From positions 1,364,001-1,428,000 of the forward strand of contig OY987225.1 of the NCBI GenBank assembly GCA_963920705.1: DNA of 64,000 nt, written 5' to 3'. Under the pieces are notes generated by a model that was not told the origin of the DNA, did not search any database, and worked only from the letters and a program-made list of their open reading frames with translations. This document shows, piece after piece, positions 52,291 to 63,791 of this stretch. Made by a program: the position numbers and the translations under genes. The stretch's first letter is position 1, and every line of letters begins with the position of its first letter. Source of the DNA: Odiellus spinosus (taxonomy: Eukaryota > Arthropoda > Arachnida > Opiliones > Phalangiidae).

Positions 52291-53264
52291 TGTATTAGAA
52301 GCAAATATGAATTATAAGGGTGCACGTTACCTAATATTAATTATACTCGCCTTATATTAAATACAGTCGCCTTATATTAAATACAGTCGCCTTATTTTAA
52401 TTATACTCGCCTTATTTTAATTATACAGTTTGAGAGAGAGAATTTCATCGTGGTCAGGGCTTCACCCCTTTCGCGACCTTGTGGCGCTGGCTCTATAAGA
52501 ATATAATTTCTATAAGTTAATTTTAAGTTACATTTTAACGGTTAGATTTAGTTTAGCTTTAATTTACAGCTAGTTTTAGGTTTAATTTACAGTTAGGTTT
52601 AGGTTTAAGTTACAACATATATAAATAATCAACACCACATCCATAAAATACCCTAAAAATGTTATTTGGTCTGTAAAGTACCCTATTTTCCAAAATTTCG
52701 GGAAATATCTCAAGTCTTGACTTTTTCCCCTGAAAGGAAGAATTCTTAAAAATACCTGTCCTATAGAAATAACTATTTTCACGAAAATAACTCAGGATTT
52801 TCACGCATTTTGAAAAAATGCACCAAAAAGTGTAAATGATAATGTTTAATAAACAGTCAAAGGTCGGTGTGAACTTGCTGCTTTCAAACAGTTAAACCAT
52901 GCTTGAACTGCGCGGCACTAGATCTAATGTCAAGAGTGCATTGTTTGAGACTAGGGGGACATCTAGCCAGAAAATAAATGAAATCAAAAGATAAATTACA
53001 ATTGTTAAATTTTAAAGGAAAGGGAAATTGCTAGTCTTCAAAAAATCTTTAGTTTTTTTTTAATAAATAAATTTATATTTTAAAAATGCATTTTTGTATG
53101 TGTAGTGTAGTAAAATATGTCAATTTAAACTTCGCGCATAAAATGTATTCGTTCCATCTATGCAACTATGCGCCATCTAGATATAAGATAGCGTGACTAG
53201 AGAGATGAGGTAATCAAGAGAATAATGGGATAAGAGCTGCGCAATAAATGTAGAGAAATTATGT

Positions 53265-53329
53265 AGAGAAATTATTTACGAAATACTCATGACGTATTAC
53301 GTCATGAGTATTTCGTAAATAATTTCTCT
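53265..53329. repeat. 65-bp near-perfect hairpin in right foldback arm
   Basis: Same hairpin as at 50003-50067, reading ATGACGTATTACGTCAT at its centre, with the arm mismatch of the left copy corrected. Confidence 0.85.
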
Positions 53330-53399
53330 ACGTGTATTCCACCATGACATCAATTAAACCCTTCATTCCTGCGCAATAAATGTTTGTCATTATTATTTT

Positions 53400-54362
53400 A
53401 CCAGGCTATGACACCGTTTTCCAGGCTATCACACCATTTTCCACGCTTTGACACCATTTTCCACGCTTTGACACCATTTTCCAGGCTTTGACACCATTTT
53501 CCAGGCTTTGACACCATTTTCCACGCTTTGACACCATTTTCCACGCTTTGACACCATTTTCCACGCTTTGACACCATTTTCCACGCTTTGACACCATTTT
53601 CCACGCTTTGACACCATTTTCCACGCTTTGACACCATTTTCCACGCTTTGACACCATTTTCCACGCTTTGACACCATTTTCCACGCTTTGACACCATTTT
53701 CCACGCTTTGACACCATTTTCCACGCTTTGACACCATTTTCCACGCTTTGACACCATTTTCCACGCTTTGACACCATTTTCCACGCTTTGACACCATTTT
53801 CCACGCTTTGACACCATTTTCCAGGCTTTGACACCATTTTCCAGGCTTTGACACCATTTTCCACGCTTTGACACCATTTTCCACGCTTTGACACCATTTT
53901 CCACGCTTTGACACCATTTTCTAGGCTTTGACACCATTTTCCAGGCTTTGACACCATTTTCCAGGCTTTGACACCATTTTCCAGGCTTTGACACCATTTT
54001 CCACGCTTTGACACCATTTTCCACGCTTTGACACCATTTTCCACGCTTTGACACCATTTTCCACGCTTTGACACCATTTTCCACGCTTTGACACCATTTT
54101 CCACGCTTTGACACCATTTTCCACGCTTTGACACCATTTTCCACGCTTTGACACCATTTTCCACGCTTTGACACCATTTTCCACGCTTTGACACCATTTT
54201 CCACGCTTTGACACCATTTTCCACGCTTTGACACCATTTTCCACGCTTTGACACCATTTTCCACGCTTTGACACCATTTTCCACGCTTTGACACCATTTT
54301 CCACGCTTTGACACCATTTTCCACGCTTTGACACCATTTTCCACGCTTTGACACCATTTCCA
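53400..54362. repeat. Right 20-bp tandem array, about 48 units, inverted
   Basis: The reverse complement of the left array unit (ACACCATTTTCCACGCTTTG). It has about ten fewer units than the left array and different positions for the CCTGG-type variants, so the arrays have changed independently. Confidence 0.97.
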
Positions 54363-54540
54363 CGATAATACCCTTTTCCAACTATGGAGTTTTCCTACTA
54401 AAATATTTTATCAACCAATCAGAGGAGTCGTTGGAAGTAACGCCCTCGCCGTGCCGTCCGTTTCTTCCACCGATTTTAGACGTTGGAAGAAATGAACATT
54501 GGAAGTAACGATCTAACTCCTAAAAGAGGACTATAAGAAT

Positions 54541-56377
54541 GAAATTGCAGTTTTCGATCGAAAACCAGATTTCGAATGGGGCCCTCATGGTGCATTTTCA
54601 GTTTGGCAGTCAGTAATCCTCTAAATACTGAGCGTAGTTAATCCTATGTATTCTCCTATGACTATGAAAGTGTGATAGAACCATTTCGGTGAACACGCTT
54701 AGCTGTCATTTTTTGTTTAAGATTTAAAATAAATAAATCACCAAAGAAGGGTAGCACCCTTCTTGGAGAGAAGAAAACCATGGTTGGGCGGTGCGATCAC
54801 TATTCTTCAGTATTTGGATTTAAGGAATCCATCAGATAATACTTATACTCTCGGTGCATTAAAGGCATTACACTGATCGCACTATACATATACAAGCCCG
54901 AAAAGGGAGCTCAAAAGAAAAGAGAGTGACCAGTCCAGCAGCCAGTCAGCATTCACCTGAAAGATCGAATCTCTCCTCTTACGTTTGAATATCATATTAA
55001 GGCCAAGGATAAATGGCATTAAATTTACGTACTGTTCTATAAATTAAGGTAAGATTTTTATAAGCAAAGTTTTGTAATATAAATTAGCATGATAATACTT
55101 ATAAATTGTTGGAATCCTATAAGAAATGTGTCGCATGAAACGGAAATTTTCGCAAAGGCTTAAATGTTTTAGGTAGTGGGCTAGTGGCTTCGTTAGGCTT
55201 CTTTCTTGAGTAAACCTATGGACAGGCAGGCTACAAACACAGGATTACACAAGTGAGTCATACCGAGGCTCCAAGGCTTAAATTGTATTTGACAGATCAA
55301 GAATTTGTACATTTGAATGTAAATGAAAGGATTCATTTTTTGTTATCTAGTAGTTAAATGCAGGAATTGTGCGTAATTTACATAAATGTACGTATTATTT
55401 TGGATTCCATGAACCAGTGTAGTTTTTTGCGGTGGAAAATGCTTGAATTGTTTAGTATAGACTGCTTCATATGTGCTAGTGCTTCCATATTTTCAGTAGT
55501 TAATAGCCATAAGCCGACTGGATGCAGAGGTGGGACTTAATCGAAGCACTAGTACCGTAGAGGTTAGCGAAGCTCTTATTGGCAAAGTGCTTCACTAGCC
55601 TTCGACTGTATTACACCCTGCGAATCAGTCCCACCATTTGGCTTATGTAGTATCCCAATTATTTTCCAAGATTAGTTAGGTGTAGCATTTGGTAATACAG
55701 CGTATCGCTAAATTGTATTAAGTTATAAGTTATAAGTTGTAAGTTGGATCGGTTTGTTAAAAATAGCTTAGCTGTTTTCATGCTATTTAAATAGTCTTGA
55801 TTGGCTACTAGAGAGTTTAAAAAACAACGGAAAATATAACGTCTGAAGTAAACAGTTATCAAAATTACTTTAAATTTACATGCAAATTACAAATTTACGC
55901 GACAGAACAATTCAATTTAAATAATTTAAAAATTAGCTGAAGCGCAGAATTGCCGCTTCGTTCCATAAAAAAACTCGTGTGGTTTTTATAAAACTTTTGG
56001 AGAGCCTTTGAGAAAGATCATTATTTCTACAATTTTTATTTAATAGTTTTCAAATTATAAAAATAAGGGGAATTGGTCATTGATACGAGTCTTTTAATGT
56101 AACCAAGAATTGTCACCAAAAACGCTAAGTCAAGAAGAAAAAAAATATATATTTTTAAAGGGGGCCCTTGATACAGCAATATTCAATAAATTCTAGACTT
56201 AATTTTCAACGATGAAGCATTGATGAGACATTTGAGCTTCATATGATTGAAAGCGTGCATTTTGACTCGTTCAGCATGTTTCCCATAACCCGGTGTACCA
56301 CTTCTCCATCACATTCAACTGGATTATTTGAATTTCCAGTATCCTGGATCTTCTATTCCTCCGGGAATTGGTTATAG
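54541..56377. other. Gene-free stretch right of the foldback element
   Basis: No gene seen. It contains the short palindrome at 55509-55648, and near 56110-56200 sequence partly matching 58300-58430 in inverted orientation (including GATACGAGTCTTTTA), which suggests another diffuse inverted repeat spanning family D copy 2. Confidence 0.4.
55509..55648. repeat. Short imperfect palindrome
   Basis: CCATAAGCCGACTGG with GGTGGGACT at the left and AGTCCCACCATTTGGCTTATG at the right form an inverted pair about 140 bp long. It resembles a miniature element. No duplication was identified. Confidence 0.5.
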
Positions 56378-56864
56378 CACAGGTAAATCATGCTTCAAGT
56401 CTAGAACCGGCCATATAACGAATGAACTGAAGGTCTGAGAGTTGTGTCGTCACAACTTTCGCGCGGGGAGAGAGGAAAAATCTCAAAATTGTAAAACGGC
56501 CGAGAAACGGAAGTCGAAATTGCCCTCTCTAGCGGTTAAGATAGGAACTAAGTAGGCGGTGCTAATTATTTTGCCTTCGTTGAAGTTCGTTCGCGACTTC
56601 GCGCGTCGTCTGTAGAATCGTTAAGGGGGGTAGGAAATGTAACTAAGAATCTCGGCTCTCCCCTCTCTCTCGCGAAACGAAAGAGGCTCCCACCGGGGCG
56701 TCGCGAGTTCAAGTTTGATTTACTCTACCAGCAATACTGGGCCATACCGCTCTTCTGTAGAAATTTGTAATACTTAGGGTGGAATCATTGACTGAGGAAA
56801 TCGGACCTTCATCATTGTAACCCGTAGTATGTCGTCTTGTAGACTTGGGGATGATTTACTTGTG
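56378..56864. mobile_element. Family D inverted-repeat element, copy 2
   Basis: Same length as copy 1, with only a handful of base differences. Exact 7-bp duplication GTTATAG at 56371-56377 and 56865-56871. Confidence 0.9.
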
Positions 56865-57872
56865 GTTATAGTAGTTAAAGACGTAAGAGAAAAAAATGTA
56901 CCACTTGTTTTTTCTCAGCTTAGTGCAAGCCTAAGAAAGTTTTCAAGTTCTGGAAAAATTCTTTAAACCCAAAAGAGCCCTGATCAAGATAAATATTGGT
57001 CAGCAAAAATTCCAAGATATTCTATCTATAGAAAAAAAAAAAAAAAAAAAACTTCATTGATTATTTTCCATACAAGGGTTGTAACAGTTTTGGTAGGATT
57101 ATTGATAGGGGTGGCCCCATTCGAAGTAAATCAACATCTCAACCGAACACGCAGGAATAATCAGTCAAGAAATTACCGATTGCCTTAAGGATGAAGCTGT
57201 CATAAAGTACTATTAATTAAACAATTTATTGATAGTTAAAAGTAATTACATTCCATTCTAAACATGGATACAAGTAATCCTTGACCCATATTAAAACTCG
57301 TTAACTCTACCGCGTGTTGTTCAATTTAACTCCATTCACGCGCCGTAAGCTAATTAAGTGAAAATATCGAGTGGAGAGTCAATCCTTCTATGGGGGCATA
57401 TAAACATAAGGACAGGCTTCCACCACCAGGGAGATAATCTAGAGTTGTGTGGTTGCGTGACTCAATGTTTTATTTGAAAATTGATTGAGCAGACGACATG
57501 ATATATGGATAAGGTATATCGGCAGATGGGAAGGATCCTACTGTCCAGGTTCGTAATCGCGCCCCCCGCTTCGGCCGCTGTCCGGGCGTAAAGACATTTC
57601 GTTACACGTTGAAAAGAAAAAAAAAAAAAAAAGGACAGGGCGAGTGCTAGAGGGAGTTAAAGATGTCAATTGGTTGACTTTACCATAGTATAATCTTGTA
57701 TCCAGACCTAACTGACAGATAAATTGGATGCTTACAACAATATGAGATAAATGTTTCATCAATATTTCTTTGTTGAAAATAATGCTAGAATTTAGGAAAT
57801 ATCGCTGTATCTAGGTCCCACGTTAATAATATAATTTTTTTACTCCTTTAATTAGCCTTTTTTGTAACAATT

Positions 57873-58225
57873 TTGCTCGAGGGACTTGCTCATTTCCTCT
57901 GGCCAAATATTAGGTTAGTCAGTGGTCTACTAACTGGACACTGCCAACTCAACAGGCATCTATTCCTGATTGATATTGGGGACGATCCTCTTTGCAAGGT
58001 GTGCCTTGCTGAGGAGGAAACCTCACATGGTCTGTTTAGTTGCGTTAACTACTCGACCCAGAGGTTTAAGCATCTTGGTACTCATCATATAGAAACCCGT
58101 GTGGTTTATGTTTCTCGGTAAACAAAAGTTTTCGCATCATCACAGAATGACTTTTTAAGTCATGAACTATCTGGGGCTGTACAATAGACTACAAGTTTAA
58201 ATGTGCGACCGGATTTATCTGGCCA
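57873..58225 (+). pseudogene. Truncated non-LTR retrotransposon tail
   Basis: The frame contains NIRLVSGLLTGHCQLNRHLF and CKVCLAEEETSHGLFSC, closely matching the copy at 7101-7424. The 3' noncoding end (CGACCGGATTTATCTGGCCA) also matches. No reverse transcriptase upstream. Confidence 0.72.
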
Positions 58226-58554
58226 CAATTTAGATTCTTGGTTTCATTAAAGGGCCTGAAATTTATCCCTTCAAAGTGTTCTTCCCATATGCACACATGC
58301 TAGCTTTGACTGCACAATTTTCTATGGTCAACATCGTCTGCTAAACTAGAAAAGAAGGCGACTTTAACGAGGATTTAAAATCACAGATAATCACTCTAAA
58401 AGACTCGTATCAATGATCAGTTAAATTCCATTTTTATAATTTGAAAACTATCATACAAAAATCGTTGAAATAATAAAAAGTTTAATTAAAAATTATGCGT
58501 GTTCCCCACGCATAGTTTACATGGCGAAAAATGATAGTTTTCATCAGCGCGTGA

Positions 58555-58900
58555 TAAGAGCGGTTATTAGACTTAAATTAATTTCTTAGATTTGGTTAAG
58601 TTTTAGTAAAAGTTTAAATTAGGACCAATAATTATTTCAGCCTTCGATAGCCCTCATAATGTCTTAACATTAAAAGAATAGGCCAGTGTTTGATGGCCAA
58701 GACCTTGAGCGTTAAACGTTAGCCTATTTTTTATTTTTAATGTTAGGGCATTACAAGCTTTGTTGAAGGCGTCAATAATGTGATTGGCCTGAATTTATAC
58801 TTCTCTTTCATTAAAATTTAATCAAACTTTTGAAATTTAATACACCTTAAACGTGTCTAATTGTTTAAATATTCTCATATACTTTTTTGGCATGGTGATC
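58555..58900. mobile_element. Palindromic AT-rich element (family J)
   Basis: Left and right halves are imperfect reverse complements around the TTAAACGTTAGCC region near 58725. Shared words include AATAATTATTTCAGCC / GCGTCAATAATGTGATTGGCC. Single-arm relatives are at about 16120-16290 and 39390-39640. Confidence 0.55.
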
Positions 58901-59275
58901 ACGAAAATAAAATCAAGATGTTCTATTTTAAGCTCCCAAATTAATCTTTAAGATGACAGCTTATTATCAGGAGGCCCAGGCTCAAAACTAACTGTAGGTC
59001 TTAGTTAAGCCTATTTAGTGGATTAAACCTATTTTAAGGATCAATAGAAAATTACTTGTCTAGCTCCATTCTCGCTTTAAAGTAAGGCTGGCACAGATTT
59101 TCCGTGCACTTAAATGGAGTAGCAATTTTGGAAAGATTGTAAAAAACTTTTTAAAATATCTATATACACGTGCCATAGAAAAAAATCACTTATTTTAATC
59201 GTTATTTTTGGAAGTTTAAAGTAAAAAAATTCTGTGTCATCACTATGATAGCGTGGCTGGAATGCGCAGCTTCTT

Positions 59276-59696
59276 CAGGGTTGCCACAGACCTGGAAAAC
59301 CTGGAAAAGTCAGGGCATTTCAAAATTGTTTAAAGGTCAGGGAAAAGTCAGGGAATTTTCATATTATCCAAAAACAAAATTGTGGAATCTCATATGGATT
59401 CAATTAGACCAGGGAAGCTTCCATAAATACGTGTAAAAATTTCTTATATGGGATCAGAGCCTTCAAAACATTTACGGTAAGTCCCTATTGAGAAAAGCAC
59501 GTTTTTTTACGAATACTTTCTCACAGTATACTGTCTAACAGAACACCTATTTTTGGGGAGAAGTGATTCACGCAAGGAAGAGCTCCCACGCCAATCTCTA
59601 GCAACCTTGGAGTTCTACTAATTTAAACCTTTAAATTGGTCAGGGAAAAACCGTGTAGATGGTCAGGGAAAACCTGGAAAAATCTGTGGCAACCCT
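59276..59696. mobile_element. Family H-related inverted-repeat element
   Basis: Starts CAGGGTTGCCACAGACCTGG and ends with its imperfect reverse complement GTGGCAACCCT. GTCAGGGAA motifs recur inside. Pieces with the same vocabulary occur near 35786-35870 and 38532-38830. Confidence 0.65.
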
Positions 59697-60153
59697 CTTG
59701 CCTATTATTAGCTTAACTACAAATACAAAGTTTAAAAATTGAATGTACGCTTCAATATTAAAATTAACCAAACTTACAGGACTCTCGGTATACAGAAATT
59801 CTCGTTTTTACCCCGTTTTTTGTAGAAATTTGAATTTTATGAAAAGGGTAGTGGCTAATTTGCTAAGACCTTGGGCCCCCGTGTCTACAGTTAATTCCGG
59901 CGCGTGATAAGGTCGCTTCATCCAGGAACGTAATTTCGATTATTCTGAAGACCGCGTCAACCAGCAGAAGTTTAAAATTTTGAATATGGGTTTTGAAAAT
60001 GTGTCCCCCTTGCTTTTGAAGGAAAAAACGCAGCGCAATAAATTCAATCCAAATCTATTGAAATGCGTGTAGTATGGATGTAATTATATAATTCCTATAA
60101 AATCCTATATTTTCAAACATGTCCTCCTGTATTATCCTGTATTTAGTTAAAAT

Positions 60154-60596
60154 GCAAGGTGACCACTTTTCCTATATTTCCTACTTTCCCTATATTTTCA
60201 CCTCCTTCCTATTTTCTCCTATAATTTAATGTCAATTCCTATAATCTCCTATATTTCTACTCGAAATCTCTAGTTAAGGGTAAAGTTCTAAATCATACTG
60301 TCAGCTGTGGCTGCATAAGATGATTTTAGCTTAACCGTACATTTTCCAGTTAAAATAGTCTGTAAAATTCCATACTATTTAAGAAATTGGATCATATTAA
60401 TACCGTGTTGAAACCGGTGGTGAGAGTTGTGACGTGATATTAAATTAATTAATTAATAATTAATTAATTATTTTCCTATTTTATCATATATTTTCCACTT
60501 ATTTCTTCCTATTTTATCCTATATTTTACATAAAATTCCTCCTATATTTCCCTATATTTCCTATATAGGATTTTCAAATTTTCAGTGGTCAACTTG
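60154..60596. mobile_element. Family I inverted-repeat element
   Basis: Left end GCAAGGTGACCACTTTTCC, right end GTGGTCAACTTG. The body is a degenerate series of TTCCTATATTTTC-type words. No coding potential. Confidence 0.5.
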
Positions 60597-61489
60597 AAAA
60601 TGTCCAATAATTTTGAGTTAATGACATTTTGGGATCAAAAAATATTGCCACGCCGTCAAAAACTTGCTAAGCATACCCTAATAGCTAAGATTTGTATAAT
60701 GCTTCCAACAATTAGAGATGGAGCATCCTTAAGAGGTGGGGACGAGCTCAACCAAGCTCTTAACCATTTTCGGCGAGTTCAATATCTAAACAAATTCAAT
60801 GAACTGTAAACAGTAAAATATCATTTTTGTATTTTTTTGCTGAAATTTGTTTTATAAAATTCTTTATTTAAAGCATAAATGCAACCAGGCTGAATTTGGG
60901 CCTCGGCTCATGCCAAACACGTGAATTTACTTTTCAAGAATTGAAAAAAATCCCAACAGTTCTGGCACGCGCGTGATGTCAGTTTTACAATTGAATTTAC
61001 TCTCCTCATAGAAAATAACCTCATAGAAAATAATGCTAAATAGTCGGTTTTGATTCGCGGTTCCTGGTAAAAGTTTAAACCAAAACGTTTCACGGTATTT
61101 TTATTAATATTAGCTAGATCTTAAACTATAATACTAACCAACTTCTGAGGTGTTAAAAATAATATTGGCTGAAATACAGCCCAATACGTGTTTGAACTCG
61201 AATAGTTACAAATAATGGGAATTCTGATCAAAATGATATAAGGAGCCCAGTAAAAATTTTGAATTCCTTATAGGCATAGGATTCATTATTTTTTGTAAAT
61301 AGGATTATACGGGACACAATTTGGTTTTATATTATAATATAGGACTTAAATTATCACAATTATATTATTTTGCTGACCAAATTTCAGCGAATGTACCATT
61401 TTATAAATTAAAAAAGCGTGGTTTTAACACAAAAATATTGGCAAATGCATACATGTGGCACCAGCTCTATATGAAACCTTTGGTAAGAC

Positions 61490-61909
61490 CAGAGGTATAT
61501 AATAGCCCCCTTCGGGGGGAAGTATGAAAGGTAGGCAAAATCGACGAACAACGAGTGCCCGGCGTAAATCGCGGCGGATCGACACACCGCTTTACTCCCA
61601 AAAAATAGTTACACCATTTTGAACCTCACTAAATTTTCCCTACGCACACTTCTGGAACTTGCGAGCTGAAGTCAACCTTCGACTCCAATTTAACAGACAG
61701 CCTGACTCCTGAGACAGGAAGTTCTAAACACAAATCGAGCCGTCTTGTTTCTACAAAGACCATTTACTAGAGTAGCGACATTGAGAAGTCCAGCGCGAGC
61801 TAGTGGCCTAGATAGTCAGCAGCGGGCTCTCGTTGTTCGTGATTTTTAGCATTGGTAGTATAGGGGCTTTCATACTTCCCCCCGAAGGGGGTTATTATAT
61901 ATCTCTGGT
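61490..61909. mobile_element. Family C inverted-repeat element, copy 2
   Basis: Nearly identical along its length to the copy at 15608. It is flanked by GTAAGAC on both sides. It is inserted into sequence inside the left half of the 60860-63290 inverted repeat. The high identity to copy 1 suggests recent activity. Confidence 0.88.
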
Positions 61910-62731
61910 AAGACCTAATAACGCCTCGCACATATAACAGGATAAAGGGGCAGTTAAGTATCACGAAAAAATAGAAAAGTCCAAAAATATAGGACTTTAA
62001 AGGACATTACAAGGAAATGCAGAACTGGTTTAAAAATATAGGATTTTATAGGAATTATTGGATCACTGGGTTCCCTGTTATAATTCATCAGAAGTTGAAT
62101 CATCCGATGATCTTATGTAGCGTGTCTCTAGAACTAGTGGTATAAATTGGTAAGTAGATTAGTATTGATTTTGTAAATAAAGTTTTTAAACCTAGTATTC
62201 TTTAGTTAAATAGGCATTATAATAATATAAATAGGTGTTTGAGACGTAACTGTAGGCCAATTCTTACAAGAAAGCTATAACAAGTTATAAATGGAATAAA
62301 TCCTAACCTTAATTAAAGGGGTCTTTCGTAAAGGATTGGCTATCCCAATTTTTGATGGTACAAGTTCGTGACTCTTTACTAAAAACCCCTTTAGTTAAGA
62401 ATTTTCAGTTTGACTTATTCCATTATCATAGCTTTTCTGTAGGCATTGGCCTACAGTTCCCACATAAAAAGATAATTATCTGAAGAATACTAGGTCTAAA
62501 AAGCTTAGTTTGTATCCAAAAAGAATACTATTCTACATACCAATGTATACTAGTTCTAGATACATGCTACATATCATGATCATCGGATGATTCTACTTCC
62601 AATGAAATATAATCATTTTGATCAGAATTCTCATCGTTTGCCTCTTTCGAATTTCAAACAATGGCTGTATTTCAGCCATTATGGTTTTTAACACCTTAAG
62701 TGTTCGATAATTTTATAGTTTAAGATCTAAT

Positions 62732-63055
62732 CAGAAGACGATGAAACCCTCCTTTGAAGTCTATTATTCCCGGGTCTTGTCTACCCCTCTCTGTATGGGT
62801 TAGTTTCAAAAACCGCGATTCGTACGCCTCCTAACGGTAGATATTTTTGGAGCGGGAGTTCGTCGAGCGAATATCTCTAGCAACCTTGGAGTTCGTCAAA
62901 ATAACGTCGTCGTTTGTGGAGAGAGAATTTCCAATTTTCCGTATGAGGTACGACCCCTCCGATCTCGTGAAATTGTGAATTTTACCCATACAGAGAGGAG
63001 CGCTATATGAAACATTTGAGTAGTAGACTTCAAAGGAGGGTTTCATCGGCTTCTG
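62732..63055. mobile_element. Family A inverted-repeat element, copy 4
   Basis: Same termini; the interior runs in the opposite orientation to copies 1-3. Exact 7-bp duplication ATCTAAT at 62725-62731 and 63056-63062. It interrupts the right arm of the older inverted repeat at 60860-63290, so it is younger than that element. Confidence 0.9.
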
Positions 63056-63342
63056 ATCTAATTAATATTAGTAAAAATACCGCGAACGTTTTCGTTCAAA
63101 TATTTCCCAGGAAGCGCGAATCAAAACCGACTTTGCAGCGTTATTTTCCATGGCAAGAGTAAATTCAATCGTAGAACTTACGTGACGCTTGTACCTGCAC
63201 CTTTCTGATTTTTTCAATTCTTGAAAAGAAAATTCACGTATTTGGCGTGAGACGAATCCCAAATTCAGCCAGGTTGCATGTGTGCTTTAAGAAAATTTCC
63301 AGTCCTATATTATCCTTTAAAACCGAATTTTGTCCTGTATAT

Positions 63343-63636
63343 CAAGAATAGATTTAACACAAGAATATGGAAGTGCTATACCTTTGCTAGTCACAATCGG
63401 GCTGAGCCTATGGGGGTCTTAGGCCGCGCCTCATGTCACGTGCACAGTAAGCGGTTGGCGGTTTTCTACGATAAGTTGGGGGGGGGGGATATCAGGCTGC
63501 GGGGATTGGCGCTGGCGTCAGAGTTAGCTGACTGTCGCGGACCTCGAAAGCTTGTGATAGAGTGAAAATCATAACGCATATAACGTCAAATCTAGTAAGC
63601 TCCTAGCGTCATATTCTTGTGTTAAATCTATTCTTG
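63343..63636. mobile_element. Family E inverted-repeat element, copy 2
   Basis: Same termini as the copy at 23685, with matching interior in the opposite orientation. The flanking 7-mers TGTATAT and CGTATAT match in 6 of 7 positions. It contains a run of ten G (63480-63489) absent from copy 1. Confidence 0.82.
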
Positions 63637-63655
63637 CGTATATGTATAATCCTAT

Positions 63656-63791
63656 CCCTTACCGAAAAAAGTTAGTCTGATCAAGACCACTAAAAAAGTC
63701 TTGAGGAAGTCTTTAAGACTACCTCAAAACTTCTTGACATATGAAAGACTTCCCCAAGACCTCTTAAAAGACTAACTTTTTTTGGTAAGGG
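63656..63791. mobile_element. Family B inverted-repeat element, copy 7
   Basis: CCCTTACCGAAAAAAGTTAG and ACTAACTTTTTTTGGTAAGGG-like ends. TATAATCCTAT occurs immediately left and one base right of the element, possibly a long duplication or chance in an AT-rich repeat. Confidence 0.78.

Larger units (their letters stand above)
48595..54540. mobile_element. Large foldback element with minisatellite arms
   Basis: Two arms of nearly 3 kb in inverted orientation. Order on each side from outside in: a terminal segment with ATCGTTACTTCCAAT and TTTCTTCCAACG; a 20-bp tandem array; about 1.1 kb of unique sequence; then a 19-bp tandem array reaching the centre near 51500-51530. The unique inner arms (49926-51040 and 52290-53400) are almost identical, while the outer terminal segments are clearly diverged. 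No credible gene is inside. Architecture matches foldback-type elements (FB, Galileo, Rehavkus), in which terminal repeats contain tandem arrays. Similarity of outer sequence may extend to about 48487 and 54578; no target duplication could be confirmed. Confidence 0.85.
60860..63290. mobile_element. Older large inverted-repeat element with nested insertions
   Basis: Left arm 60868-61240 contains TTTTCAAGAATTGAAAAAA, GTCGGTTTTGATTCGCGG, CTAGATCTTAAACTATAA and GGCTGAAATACAGCC. The reverse complements of these occur in reversed order at 62600-62730 and 63056-63280. Inner arms continue at about 62093-62310 and 62320-62598 (for example CATCCGATGATC and GATCATCGGATG). Removing family C copy 2, family A copy 4 and an AT-rich block leaves one long imperfect palindrome. 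A related arm fragment lies at about 33930-34005 in a LETMD1 intron. No coding sequence is visible. Confidence 0.75.

Noticed and set aside
48758-54362. CRISPR-like array
   Set aside because: The repeats are contiguous with no spacers, the surrounding genes are eukaryotic and no cas genes are present; these are minisatellites.
48487-54578. CATTCGAAAT ... ATTTCGAATG as the true termini of the foldback element
   Set aside because: The ends look right (CA...TG) and show some matching flanking sequence, but the adjacent 7-mers (ATATTAT and GGGCCCT) do not match, so the boundary is left open.
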